DNA of 64,000 nucleotides from Prochilodus magdalenae. Its lineage: Eukaryota > Chordata > Actinopteri > Characiformes > Prochilodontidae. This document shows, one piece after another, positions 50,132 through 62,474 of the stretch. Position numbers and translations under genes: made by a program. The DNA lies in assembly GCA_024036415.1 (NCBI GenBank), contig JAMWET010000041.1, positions 37,501-101,500 of the forward strand, read 5' to 3'. Positions within the stretch are counted from its first letter, which is position 1. Every line of letters begins with the position of its first letter. The notes below the pieces were generated by a model that was not told the DNA's origin, searched no databases, and saw only the letters and a list, made by a program, of their open reading frames with translations.

Positions 50132-50250
50132 TACTGCTTCTACTACTACTGCTAATACTTCTACTACTACTACTGCTGCTTCTACCACTACTACTACTAC
50201 TACTTCTACTACTGCTTCTACTACTACTACTACTACTTCTACTACTGCTT

Positions 50251-50297
<47 letters not shown>

Positions 50298-50334
50298 GCT
50301 TCTACTTCTACTACTACTACAACTACTACTGCTT

Positions 50335-50371
<37 letters not shown>

Positions 50372-50448
50372 TACTACTACTACAACTACTACTGCTAATA
50401 CTACTACTACTACTACTACTTCTACTACTGCTTCTACTACTACTACGG

Positions 50449-50488
<40 letters not shown>

Positions 50489-50511
50489 TACTGCTTCTAC
50501 TACTACTACTT

Positions 50512-50548
<37 letters not shown>

Positions 50549-50586
50549 TACTGCTTCTACTTCTACTACTACAACTACTACTGCTT

Positions 50587-50617
<31 letters not shown>

Positions 50618-50736
50618 TACTACTACTACTACAACTACTACTGCTAATACTACCACTACTACTACTACTACTTCTACTACTACTACTGCTTCTACTACTA
50701 TTACTACTACTTCTGCTACTACTACTACTACTGCTT

Positions 50737-50768
<32 letters not shown>

Positions 50769-50772
50769 GCTT

Positions 50773-50814
<42 letters not shown>

Positions 50815-50862
50815 ATAATAATAATAATAATAATAGTATTATTATTAATAATAATAGAAACA
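49771..50862. repeat. Giant CTA-type trinucleotide array (about 1.1 kb)
   Basis: Nearly pure CTA triplets with CTG, CTT and CTC variants, ending in AATAAT/ATT runs. The reading frame in phase with CTN is open for 444 codons as poly-Leu, and the other strand is open as poly-Val/Glu/Ala; neither looks like a gene. Confidence 0.97.
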
Positions 50863-51549
50863 ATAATATGTAATTATTTCTCTTCTCATTTCTCTTCGTG
50901 TATTTGGGTTATGTATGTAACAGTCAGTGGGCACTGGTGTGTACTCTGTATGCTTTACTAGATGAACCTAATCCAAAAACTGCTATTAGGCTAAATGAAT
51001 GATAAAGCCTGCTAATTAGAGACCCTATTTGTAGTACACATGCAGCTGTGAATAACTCAAGTGGGTTGTGTGGGGGTCTGATAAATCAAAGCCTGTTTTC
51101 AGATGCAGATTGAAGAGGGGGAAGCGTTCAATTAGTACTTAAGCTTGGGATCGCCCCACTTTGATCTTCCCAGTTCTTTTCATGCGCTCTTCTACGTTCC
51201 TTCTCAAATACCTGCTTTGAAGAGCATCCTCATACCTGCTCCACATCTTCATATCTACTTCTGTATATTACATATGCCATGACATTGTGAATTTGGTCAT
51301 CAGATGCATAATGTGTTGTTGATGCATAGACACTGTAACATCCTACAAGGAAGTGTTGAAATTTTTTTTGGAATTTTTAATGGAACCATTTAATGTAACA
51401 CAGGCAAAAAGAGAGGAAGTCAGGAGGAGAGCAAATCCTCAAAATTACATATTAATAAGGCTATATAAAAAAACAATATGTTAAAAAAAATTATATGAAA
51501 TAGTGTCACTATTAAAATTGGTGTCGCTGAACTGTTACTGTGATACTGT
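50863..51549. other. No gene seen
   Basis: Spacer between two repeat arrays. Confidence 0.4.
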
Positions 51550-52290
51550 ATGTCTCTCCGGTGGTTGTTATGTGGTTATTATGGTATACCAGGTATTGAC
51601 AGGTGGTTGTTATGGTATCTGAGTTGGTTACTGGGGCATTGCAAGGTTGTTGCTGTGGTATTTTGTGTGGTTCATATGGCATTCCAGATTGTTGCTAGGG
51701 TGCTGTTAGGGTATCACTACTGTGTACCATGTGTTTGCTAGTTTGCTAGGGTATTGTTAGGTTGTTCTTGTGGTATTCCAGATGGTTGTAAGAGGATTGA
51801 TTTGGTTGCTTGGATGTTGCCATTCCTGTTACCAATTCCATTTCAGGAGGTTGCTACGGTGTTCTATGTGTTGCTAGGTGGTTGCTATTATTACCAAGGT
51901 GGCTGCTTGGGTATTGGTGGTTGTTGGGGGTGTTGATTTGTTGTTGGTGTGGTATTCCTAATGGTTGCTAGATGGTTTCTTTGGCATCCCAGATGCTTGC
52001 TATGGTGTTGCTAGGTTTGTTACCTTTGAATTGCAGTTGGTTGTTAGATGGTTGATATGTTATCACATATGGTTGTTAGGGTGTTGCTAGGTTGTTGGTG
52101 TGGTATTTTAGATTGATGGTTGTGTATTGCTAGGTATTCCTGTTGTATACCAGATGGTTGCTAGATGTCTGCGTTGATATCTTGAGATGTGAGATGGTTT
52201 CCAGATCGTTACTATCAGATCCCAGGTGGTTGCTAGGTAGGTGCTAGAATCATCATTGAATGTCCACTGTCTGCAAATTCTTTGCCTAAT
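51550..52290. repeat. Degenerate GGTTGCTAGG-type minisatellite
   Basis: Blocks such as GGTGGTTGTTATGG, GGTTGCTAGG, GTTGTTGGTGTGGTATTCC and CCAGATGGTTGCTAG recur every 20-30 bp with strong divergence. Common style of fish minisatellite. Confidence 0.75.
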
Positions 52291-53022
52291 AAAAAACAAT
52301 ATATAAACACAACATTCCCAATCAGCATTCCAGAATTTGAATTGATGTCAGTATTTTAAAACCTGCAGGGACAGTTATACATAGAAGAGTTTCATATGGC
52401 TCACTATGACTTTAGAACTGCATTGTTGTGTTGAGTGTTAAATGCCCTGAAGCGTTATTTCCAGCCTACTAACCACAAAACACCTCCAATAACTGCGGAA
52501 TATGAACTATTATGTGTGGCCTGATTTTATCCCTTTTTATGCATAACATATTTGGTTGTTTTGACCCACAATTCCAAACCAAAGCACTCGCTGTTCCTGG
52601 AATTCAGTCTTCTACTTGAAATACCAGCATGACATGTCTTTTATCAAACCACACTCAAGCAGTTCATCTTGCTCCATAGCAAAATGCAGCAAACCATCAT
52701 GGAGTAAATTAGACTATGTTGTGTCAGGTCTTGGTGACCTACTTCTCAAGGCCTTTTTTCCTGATATGGCCTGGAGAAAATGTTCCACTTTCAGTACAGC
52801 ACAGCCACTGAAGTTATGTACACACTAGCCAGACACCAAAGTTGTGGCTTTAGAGTCAAGAAGATAAATATTCACTGATATCTAGTTTTAAATAACCAGA
52901 TAGGACAACCTGCAAAAGACAACCACTGTTAGCAATAATAATATACTAACAGTACATTATATACCTATGTATACCCACTTCACTGTGTATATACACTCAT
53001 CATCAGGAATGTAGTTGCACAA
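52291..53022. other. No gene seen
   Basis: A 70-codon frame at 52616-52828 has no recognised domain. Confidence 0.4.
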
Positions 53023-53247
53023 ATAGTGACTCCCAGAAGACATCAACCGACAGGAATGAAACTGGGTGGGTAGGTTTGACATTGTGAAACATGCGAATGA
53101 TTCAAGTTTCACACTCGGATGCTCTTGTGGTGTAAGCAAGGAGGGGCGTTATTGCTGTACCGGACAGTTTATACAAGGTGCCTGTTGCATGCTTGTGCTG
53201 TTGGCTTTATAATATCCTCTGCAAGTGAAGCATGCCTCAAAGAAGAG

Positions 53248-53544
53248 TGTCACACAAGACCTGGCTCTGAATCCAAAAGCAGGTTTTAATGGCAAACAAA
53301 AGACCAGGCAAACAAGGCAGACGAGGGACATCCAAAATCACGAGATCAGAGAGCCAGACAATAACGGATACAGAGAACGCTTCAAAATGCAGGTAAACCA
53401 AACAAGACATCGCACATATGTACAGGTAATGAGTCCTTAAATACAGAGTGAAGCGGCTAAACAGGAAACGGGTGTGCAGATCTGAACTGGGGTGAGTGCG
53501 ACCTCCTGTGGCGGGGAGGTGCGATGCCAGGGCCATTAGTAACA
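53248..53544 (-). mobile_element. Solo LTR with 5-bp target duplication
   Basis: 297 bp beginning TGTCACACAAG and ending ATTAGTAACA, the TG...CA rule of LTRs. AAGAG flanks both sides (53243-53247 and 53545-53549). Read on the minus strand it has a TATTTAAGGA promoter-like box and a CATTAAAACC polyadenylation-like signal in LTR order. No internal coding region remains. Confidence 0.88.
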
Positions 53545-54130
53545 AAGAGCTTAAAAGCAATTAGAGTGGTTGGAGGTGTTCGAGGGAGGTTGCATCATAG
53601 GGCTCCGGGAAGCGGGATGGTCTTATCGACATTAAGAATCTGAGAGAGAGAGAGCGAGCTGCCGAATTGTCTGACGTGCAGAGTGACCCAACAGCTATAA
53701 TCGTACCTGCACGAGTCATCCTGTTAGTGCCAGCACCATATGCACACAGACCGTTCCGACGACTGCCCCTAACGCCATGGCAATGTCACCAAAGACTGCA
53801 ATGTTGTCGTGCCAGACTGTCATGGAGTGACTCAGAATGGTGGCGGGTCATCTTTAGTGACAAGTCCTGTTTTTGTCTTGGTGGAGACCACCAACAAATC
53901 CGTGTGAAGGCCCCATGGTGGGCGCCAAGATGAGGGGTCACATGGCCAGAAGACCTGGTGTCACTCCACTACCACCCAAATCACAAAGTCAGCATCTGCA
54001 TGGGATGGATTATTAAATGACACCATTAGGAACCTCTACAACTTCATGCCGAGATCTCTGCATGTTGTGTTAGTACACATGATGGCCCAACACAATACTG
54101 AGAGACACTACAGTCTAAATTTATTATCCT

Positions 54131-54195
54131 TTATTGTTAAGATAAGATAAGATAAGATAATTCTTTATTAGTCCCACAGTGGGGAAATTTACTTT
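54131..54195 (-). mobile_element. Non-LTR retrotransposon 3' tail fragment
   Basis: Four AAGAT-type pentamers followed by TCTTTATTAGTCCCACAGTG and GGGAAATTTAC. It interrupts the family A copy between TTTATTGTT and CTTTATCTTTC. A second copy lies near 28850. Confidence 0.7.
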
Positions 54196-54276
54196 ATCTT
54201 TCTTCCCAATAGCACTGCAATCTGACACTCCTTCTAGTTCTCCAACTATTTTGATGATGAATGTATATGTATAGTA

Positions 54277-56334
54277 CAACCCATTCCCCAAAATATTAAT
54301 AATAATAATCAGGACATTTGCTAAATGTAAGTAAATATATAATGCAACAATGTGCAAATCATTTTACCCCTATACATAACGGGAAACAGCACAGAAATTA
54401 CATTTCAAATGTTGCAACAGAGAAATGGTATTCATATGCCTGCACAAAGAAGCCATTCATACAGGATCCCAAAAAGCCACCTGTTTAAGATAGACTGGGA
54501 CAAAGTGGAAGAGTGTCCTGTGGTCTTTCAGATGAAAAATCTTAATGAAGTAATGATTTAATAATGAATAAATAATTCATTCAGTTTGTAATTTGTGGAC
54601 ACTCAGGAGAGGGATCATCCAGCTTAACCTCAGCACACAAGCAGCATCTGTGATGGTATGGGAGAGAATTAGTGCTGGATAATCTAAATTTTTTTGGGGC
54701 AGCTGCCCTCCAAATGTTGTCTTTTTCAGGAAAGGCCTTGCTTATTTCAGCAAGACTAAGCCAAACCACATTCTGCATGTAGAACAACAGCATGGCTTTG
54801 TAGTAAAAGAGTCAGAGTGCTGAAAAAACCTTGGTTTGGACTCGGACTGGGCTCCCAAAAAGTCTTGGTCTCAACTCAGACTCAGCTCCCAAAAAAAAAG
54901 CCTTGATCTTGACTCAGACTGGGCTCCCCCAAAAAAACATGGTCTCGACTCGAACTGGGCTCCCCCAAAAAAAACCTTGGTCTTGACTCAGACTGGGCTC
55001 CCAAAAAAAAACCTTGGTCTGGACTCGGACTGGGCTCTCCAAAAAAAACCTTGGTCTTGACTCAGACTGGGCTCTCCAAAAAAAAGCCTTGGTCTGGACT
55101 CAGACTGGGCTCTCCAAAAAAAAGCTTTGGTCTGGACTCGGACTGGGCTCCCCAAAAAAAGCCTTGGTCTGGACTCGGACTGGGCTCCCCAAAAAAAGCC
55201 TTGGTCTGGACTTGGACTGGGCTCCCAAAAAAAACCTTGGTCTTGACTCGGACTGGGCTCCCAAAAAAAGAACCTTGGTCTGGACTCAGACTGGGCTCTC
55301 CAAAAAAAAAACCTTGGTCTTGACTCGGACTGGGCACCCCCAAAAAAAAGCCTTGGTCTGGACTTGGACTGGGCTCCCCAAAAAAAAGCCTTGGTCTGGA
55401 CTCGGACTGGGCTCCCAAAAAAAACCTTGGTCTTGACTCGGACTGGGCTCCCAAAAAAAAAAACCTTGGTCTGGACTCAGACTGGGCTCTCCAAAAAAAA
55501 AGCTTGGTCTTGACTCGGACTGGGCTCCCCAAAAAAACCCTTGATCTTGACTCGGACTAGGCTCCCAAAAAAAACCTTGATCTTGACTCGGACTGGGCTC
55601 CCCCAAAAAAACACATGGTCTCGACTCGGACTGGGCTCCCCAAAAAAAACCTTGGTCTGGACTCAGGCTGGGCTCTCCAAAAAAAAAACCTTGATCTCGA
55701 CTCGGTCTTGGCTCCCAAAAATAACCATGGTCCCGACTCGGACTGGGCTCCCCAAAAAAAACCTTGGTCTTGACTCAGACTGGGCTCCCAAAAAAAAACC
55801 TTGGTCTGGACTCGGACTGGGCTCTCCAAAAAAAAGCCTTGGTTTGGACTCAGACTGGGCTCTCCAAAAAAAACTTGGTCTGGACTCAGACTGGGCTCTC
55901 CAAAAAAAAAGACTTGGTCTGGACTCGGACTGGGTTCCCCAAAAAAAACCTTGGTCTGGACTCGGACTGGGCTCTCCAAAAAAAAAGACTTGGTCTGGAC
56001 TCAGACTGGGCTGACAAAAAAAACCTTGGTCTCGACTCGGACTGGGCTCCTCAAAAAAAACCTTGGTCTCGACTCGGACTGGGCTCCCCAAAAAAAACCT
56101 TGGTCTCGACTCGGACTGGGCTGCCCCCAAAGAAAACCTTGGTCTGGACTCGGACTGGGCTCCCCAAAAAAAACCTTGGTCTGGACTCGGACCGGGCTGC
56201 CCCAAAAATAACCTTGGTCTTAACTCGGACTGGGCTCCCCCAAAAAAACATGGTCTCGACTCGGACTGGGCTCCCTCCAAAAAAAGTCCTGGTCGTTGTC
56301 ATTTAACAATATAACTTTTTTGGAAATGGGGTTG
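54277..56334 (+). mobile_element. Tc1-like element remnant expanded by a minisatellite
   Basis: Left end CAACCCATTCCCCAAAATAT and right end the inverse of CAACCCCATTTCCAAAAAA, with TA on each side (54275-54276, 56335-56336). 54480-54822 holds plus-strand transposase pieces with the character GACTGGGACAAAGTGGAAGA, GCATCTGTGATGGTATGGG and CTTATTTCAGCAAGACTAAG. The coding homology stops where the minisatellite starts. Confidence 0.8.
54823..56290. repeat. 37-bp minisatellite, about 40 copies
   Basis: Unit: CCTTGGTCTGGACTCGGACT then GGGCTCCCC and an A run of 6-10. Variation lies mainly in A-run length and in CTGG/CTTG/CTCG before ACTC. Unit length varies around 36-38 bp, so frames shift and all apparent proteins (GLDSDWAPKK repeats) are artefacts. 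Confidence 0.97.
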
Positions 56335-57659
56335 TATATATTAATTGTGGAGGTCAGGTGTTTCAGCCACTCCCATTGTTAACAACTGCATAAACTCTAT
56401 AGACCTCTCCATAGACATACAGTACAAGCCACAAGTTTGGACACAACCAACTAAATGTTGTTGGTTATCCTAAAGATTCACAGGCTCAGATGCAACTGAT
56501 AAGATGTCTGAAAAATAATCCTGATATACCACATATACTCCTGATCTATCACAATATTATATCTTTGCCATATCTCCACCTTTAATGTATATTTTGTTGC
56601 ACAAAAAAACTTGTATCTATTTCTTTTTAATGTTGTGAATATTTATGATGGGTAGACCAATAGAATTGGTCCAAAATTACTTAACAACAAATCTTGTTAT
56701 ATCAAGTTAGTAAAGCCATTTTATCCTCCTGTAAAGTTCCATTTTGGTGGTTTTTAAGGTGGACTGGATGATTCCATAAGTGCTATTTTTTAGATGTTCT
56801 ATAGCATTAAGCTAAAAGCAAGGAAACAGCTACTTTCCCAACTTTCGACCGGAACTGTACATTGGCAGTGGAAATTGTTGTACCAAAGAGCTCAGTAACT
56901 TTAAATGTGGCCAGATGCTGCTTTTGCTACCAGTTAGTTTGTGAATTTTCTGCCCTGCTCGATCTGCCCCAGTCAACCGTAAGTTCTTTTATTGTCAAAT
57001 GAAAGTAGGGCAAGTAGACCATGCAAACGTTGGGGCTGTTACAACCCAGTCAGTGGCAACCCAGTCCTTTTGTGTACAGAAAACAGGAAAACAAGAATTT
57101 ACTAGGCATTCAGATTTGACCTTCCTGCCTACGTCAAATAAGTGCTCATTACAAAAATCCAGCCCCTCGCTTCTGACTGTTCTCACGCTCATGGTTCCAG
57201 AACTACTTTTGTGAAGAGGCGCCATTTTTTATTTCAAGCACCTCAGGCTACCTATCCAGCGCCTTGCTCGAATGTTCCTGTTCCACCCTAAATGGAGCGG
57301 CAGTTGCATTCTGCTGCCCCAGGCTGCCTGTCCATGCTCTTGTTTGACTTTCCCCGTTCCACCTTAAATCATGGAGCAGTTACATTCTATTGCACCATTT
57401 GAGGTGGAACGAGGATATTTGAACAAGAAGCTGGCGAATAAGAACCTGACCTCAGCCTTGTGTGTCTGAGTGAGAAGGGAGCTGGGGCGGGGGGATGATT
57501 CTTGTGGTATTTTGACCAAACCATGCCACATACATTTCATTAACCCATAGCCCTCCAGAGCTCATGGTGACAGATGTGACACAAGCCTTTTAGCAGGTCT
57601 AGAACGTTCCTTTACAGCATCACTAGAAGTCCTGGAGTCCTAAAATGATATATACTGAC
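56335..57659. other. Intergenic with Tc1 debris
   Basis: 56420-56450 carries ACAGTACAAGCCACAAGTTT, a Tc1-type tip. 56840-57005 matches family B (CAAAGAGCTCAGTAACTTTA, CTCGATCTGCCCCAGTCAAC). A frame at 56995-57225 has no recognised domain. Confidence 0.5.
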
Positions 57660-58130
57660 CTATCCTGAATGCAGTCACATGGCATTGTGTGAATTTGTGT
57701 ACCTACAACCTTGTTTATAAATGGCAGTATGCAGTGCTAGTGCATGAAACAAAACCAGCTCATATACTCTTGATGTATCACAGTATTACAATTCTGCCAT
57801 ATTGCCACTTGTCATATATATTTTGTCGCACAACAGTATGTGAATATTGTCCTCCTGTAAAATTGCATTTTGGAAGTTTTTAGCGTTAGCTGCATAATTC
57901 CAGGCGTGCTAGCATAAGGCTAAAAATACGGAAGCATCTATCTTCCTTACTTTTGACTGGTATGGTACATTGGCTGTGTAAATAGTTGAACTGATATACT
58001 CAGTAACTTTAAAAAAGATCTCACCTACCTGCATGCAGTCACATGACAGTTTGAGAATTTGTGAACATGACCTCATTTATTAAATGACAGTATGCTTGAT
58101 TAGTGCATGAAACACAACCAGCTCATTTTA
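57660..58130 (+). repeat. Tandem duplication, period about 365 bp
   Basis: ATGCAGTCACATGGCA to AACCAGCTCAT at 57668-57765 recurs at about 58035-58125. The stretch between them resembles 56560-56900, so three related pieces lie in a row. Confidence 0.65.
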
Positions 58131-58217
58131 AAAGCTTATTATTGTATCTATAAGGTCTGTTGTAACCCGTTTAACAAAGCTAATGCTTTATTAACATCTA
58201 TGCTATATATTACATTT

Positions 58218-58220
58218 ATT

Positions 58221-58297
<77 letters not shown>
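58218..58297. repeat. (TA)n microsatellite
   Basis: About 40 TA units with one CA interruption. Confidence 0.95.
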
Positions 58298-58382
58298 CAC
58301 CGACCCCGCCTGGACGCAATAAGACAAATACTAATGAGCTGTTCAGTGAAAGTAAGTGAGCCTTCATAATTTAGCTTTAAGG

Positions 58383-58730
58383 GGAAATGCGTCTGGGCTC
58401 TTCAGGGTTAAGATCCCAGAGAACTGTGCTAACTTGTGGAAAGGGAGTGTAATATATCACCTTCAAGATGAACTGGAATGTAAATTGGAAGCCAGGCTTT
58501 CACATCCAACATCAGTGCCTGATCTCCCAAATGCTCTTTTGACTGCATGGAGACACATGCTCACAAGCAAACTCCAAAGTCTTGTGGGAAGCCTTTCTAG
58601 AAGGGTAGACACTGTTAGAGCTGCAGACATCGGGCAACTTTGAATGCACCCAAAGCTTTGAATGGGATGTCCAATAAACTCATATAAGACTAATGGACAG
58701 GCGTCCATAAACTTTTGGCCATATACTGTG
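58383..58730 (+). mobile_element. Tc1-like family B remnant, 3' half
   Basis: Ends TTTTGGCCATATACTGTG|TA, inverse of the family B tip at 5279. The interior has GGAAGCCAGGCTTTCACATC and GTGGGAAGCCTTTCTAGAAG, parts of a decayed transposase C-terminal half. Confidence 0.75.
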
Positions 58731-58735
58731 TACTT

Positions 58736-59530
58736 TGGTTTCACAGCTTTAGCTCAAAATGACAGAAAGACACCTTAGGCACTATTTATGTGTTGGCTAA
58801 TAGACTATGTTAGGAGAACAGGACATTTTCAAAGACCTGCATGAACTATTACTTTAACACGCACACTGTGTGTATCATAACTTCTCCGTCTCGTGTTGAC
58901 TAGATGAGGATGTTGTAGCACAATAGAAGAAGAATAAAGGCAGTGATGGCGGAAAAACTAATCGGGCTTCAGCTGAGTTGAACTGATCCTCATATATCCA
59001 AAAGTTTTAGACTCTAACCTTCTTGTACTAGCTATAAAACATTCTCAGATGGAGCACTAAGCACGATTGTAAGTCGCTGTTGCTAAGAGTGTCTGCTAAA
59101 TGTCTTAAATGTAAATCTAATGTAAATAATGTCTTCTGACTTTGTACTTATGGCTTTGTAAATATGAAAGACACAGTGCTCATAAGCATCAGCAGAGAAA
59201 CGTTTGATGTCCACGTTGTAAGGCTCATGTTTGTAATGTAAATGTGGCTTGGGTTTGTCTTATTTCTTGTCTACCTGGTTAATTCATGAACTGAACTGAG
59301 TGTAGGAGGTGTGGACCTTCCTTTGTAATGATAACTAAGCCAGTGAATGGAATGCATCTCAGGCATCTGACATGACACACCATTCTGGTGTGGTGTAACA
59401 CTAATTTCTTTAGCCACTTTAGAATAAGGCTACATTTATAAAGGATTTAAAACTGGTTTACTAATAGGTTACTATTGGTTATTGGTTAGGTCATAAACAC
59501 TTTACATATTATTAATAAGCAGTTATAACA

Positions 59531-59564
<34 letters not shown>

Positions 59565-60480
59565 ACATTAATAGCTCCTTCATATGATGCATGTGAATAT
59601 GTGTTGAAGCTGACAGGGTTATGTGAACTGATGAAAAAGACAAAGTAAGACTAGTTAACATGAAAATCTGAGCTTTAGCAGTATAAAAGTATGTGTGTTC
59701 ACTGTTAGGTAAATAACAAGTCACTGTTGTCCATCTTATTCATGTGCTGTAACTGCTTATTAATGATTTTAATGTGTTTATGGCCTCATTAATAACCATT
59801 AGTAAACTCATCCATCCATAAACTCTTTATAAAGGTAGCCTTATTTTAAAGTGGTACCCCTAGTTCCTCTCAGTGTTTCTTCCTCATGCTCTTGGGAAGT
59901 ATTTCCTACCAATGCCAATCTTAGCTTGATTATTAGGAGTCTCAACAATCAAGTACCATATTAAATACCATATCATTTACAATATAAAATAATAATTGAT
60001 CAAATATAATTCTGTACTCAACATGCATAACACCATCAGGCATCTATCTTTGTCCTGGAGTCTAGTTCCAAGCCTGATCTGCCATACCTGTTCCACCTGT
60101 TCTTCAGAAGTTCTTGACGGGCTGGATCAGATGCATAAGTGGTGGCCACTCTTCTAGACCATAGGTCTTCAAATCTGGAACTTTGATCCTGGATTTTGAA
60201 ATCGTGGTTTGTTAAATGAACTGTTGATGTTGCCGATGTCTTCTGGATTTGAAGATCCCTGGAGATTTCACCAGACCTACTTCATAACTACTTTACTTAT
60301 AACTACCACATTGGTTTCAACAGACCAGTAACCCAGTGGTTTCCAGGCTTGTAGACCACCTTCACCAGACTCTTTCATATTTACACAGACCTGCTACAGC
60401 TCAAGGACATGACCAATAGCTAATGATATGTCTTGGGTGCCAAGATATTTAGATTTTTGTCATATTTTGTCAATAGCATA
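58736..60480. other. No gene seen; SINE tail and small repeats
   Basis: 59030-59120 (AAGCACGATTGTAAGTCGCT, GTCTGCTAAATG) is a SINE-type tail. 59531-59562 is a short TTA microsatellite. Confidence 0.5.
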
Positions 60481-61012
60481 CAGCTCTGGAAATAAACAAG
60501 AGACAACTCCAGTTTCTTCTTAAATCAGCTTCTCCATATGTACAGCTGGTTCTTAGTGAGGAACAGAAGGTGGGTTCTAGCTTTACTGGCAGATACAGTG
60601 AGAATCTGGTTCATAAGAACAAGGTCAAGCAGCAAACACACAGGACAACACAGCTACAGACTGGCAGAGGGCCAAACCCACTCTCTACTGACCGTGATGA
60701 GCACCACCTCGTTCCAATGTCCCTTAACCACCAGAAGATGACCTCAAGTGACCTACAGAGAGACTGGCGAGCGGTGACTGGGGTGAAACGCACAGTGAGC
60801 ATGGTTCTAAAACAGGCTTCTGGAGGTCATTAGTGATTTTCTAAATAAACAGATCTAATACAATATCTGATCTGGAGTTTGGGAGACATGTTTCCAGTAG
60901 TGTAGAGAATAAAACAGAACTGGGAAATTTTGGTCAAACACAAACCCAGAACCTGTACAACTAGAGACACTGATCATTTTGAGGAGGTAATTCTAATTTT
61001 TTGCCAGAGCTG
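60481..61012 (+). mobile_element. Tc1-like element, internally deleted, with N-terminal frame
   Basis: Inverted tips CAGCTCTGGAAATAAAC and the inverse of CAGCTCTGGCAAAAAATTAG, with TA flanks (60479-60480, 61013-61014). An 87-codon frame ending at 60833 includes LSTDRDEHHLVPMSLNHQKM and TSSDLQRDWRAVTG, like a Tc1 helix-turn-helix segment. No catalytic part remains. Confidence 0.85.
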
Positions 61013-62474
61013 TATGTGGAAAATGCTGCATTGTATTGACTTGGATGGATCTGTTGAGCTCCTGATGTTTTTGATGTTGTTCATAAAAAGGAAGCATTGA
61101 TGTAGCAGATTGTGAACCTCAATGTACTGCTCCTCTAGAGGTCAGTAAAGCACAGCTTAAAAACGAGTCCAAGGCACACATTCATTAAGCCCCTCAGTTT
61201 AGGGGTGCTGATTTTGGACCCTCATAGAGCAGAACCTAATCTTAGATCAGGACTCTGAGAAGCATTATGAGTATGAGTTCTGCTCTCGCTTTCCCAACGT
61301 CTATGGTACATTTCTTTGGTGCATGAAGGATGAGTGTCTAAACCGACCTAAAGTGATATCTAACTGCTTACATTAACATACTTCTGAATCTCCATACGTT
61401 TCTTCTATTACAAATATGAATGAAGCTCATAAGTGAATTAAAATGAGGGTTCTTCACTAACATTAAGAGTGGAGCTGCATAATGAAAGCAGTAGGCGTAT
61501 AAAGGCACATTAGATATGCATCGATCTGAACATGGCAGTCTAACAGAATCTACAGTATTTTGAAATATTATAACGGCTCCTTTAAATAAGCACTGGAGGT
61601 AGCAAACACTAGAAGTCAATAGTCACCCAGATCTTCTTTGTAAAAGCTTGACATGCACGATTTCTGTACCAACACTTTCCCGGAAACCTGTCCCAATCGC
61701 GTCCAGATCTTCATTAAGGCTGTGCAGACTTGTCCATGTGGTTTCGACACATCATATGACTTGCTGTAAACTGTAGAAATGAACTCTGACTTGCAGAATC
61801 TGCCGTGCTGCACATCATGCAGAGATAAAAACGCCAGCTTAGGTTCACAATTTCTGTTATATCTACTGTAAACACAAAGCTTAACCTAGAAAACGTCTAA
61901 ATAGGAACAGCAAAACTCACAAACACAGTCGGAGGTGTCCATATGCCTGTGTAACATGCATGCACACAACAGAGGAGTCAGAACTCAGCACAGCATGTGT
62001 TGTCTAGATTGCAGTTCACAGCTAACGGTTTATTCATTTTTATGGTTCGCAGTGAGTCATACTGTCCTCTAAACCACATCAGCACATCTGCATGACCTTA
62101 ATGAAGACCTGGGTGTAGTCTGAGTGGGTTGAAAGCGGTTTCTTGTTACAGAAAGGATTTGGGAAGCTATAGACTTCTGATGTTTTGGTTAGCAACATTA
62201 GCCAAACTAAATAAGCTAAATCTGGATACAAGATATGTCTTTGCTGGTTGACTGGATCTGATGTAGATGAATCACTTATTACAGAAAAAAAAGTTTTTGC
62301 AGGCTCCCTAGCTGATATTCTGCTGGTGCAATGGCAACTGACTTGATGGTTTATACATACAATCATTAAATCCACACGTCTGTGTTATCAGATTTACTAA
62401 GATTGTCTGTTGTCTGTCTTTGTGTGGAATTGTGTTGAGCTGCTAGTGAGCATCGGGAGGTGTGAAAGGCCTGT
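61013..62474. other. No gene seen
   Basis: Short minus frames at 61616-61813 and 62079-62375 have no recognised domain or splice context. Confidence 0.4.

Larger units (their letters stand above)
53023..54240 (+). mobile_element. Tc1-like family A copy carrying two nested insertions
   Basis: Left end AGTTGCA with a small insertion before CCCAGAAG; right end CACTCCTTCTAGTTC. Family order is kept (ACATCAACCGACAGGAATGA, GTGACTCAGAATGG, TTGTCTTGGTGGAGACC). A solo LTR interrupts it at 53248-53544 and a retrotransposon tail at about 54131-54195. Confidence 0.85.

Noticed and set aside
49627..50961. 444-codon plus-strand open frame and a 369-codon minus-strand frame (49754-50863)
   Set aside because: They are translations of the CTA triplet array: poly-Leu one way, poly-Val/Glu/Ala the other, with no domain and with random edges.
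54823..56290. CRISPR-like array of regular repeats
   Set aside because: There are no unique spacers; the units abut directly, and the host is a eukaryote.
54836..56314. Several overlapping frames of 75-205 codons on both strands with GLDSDWAP-type repeats
   Set aside because: They come from the 37-bp minisatellite; frames are open on both strands at once and shift with A-run length.
61616..61813. 65-codon minus frame (CTALMKIWTRLG segment)
   Set aside because: Briefly suggested a hormone-like protein, but no family motif or cysteine pattern holds up.
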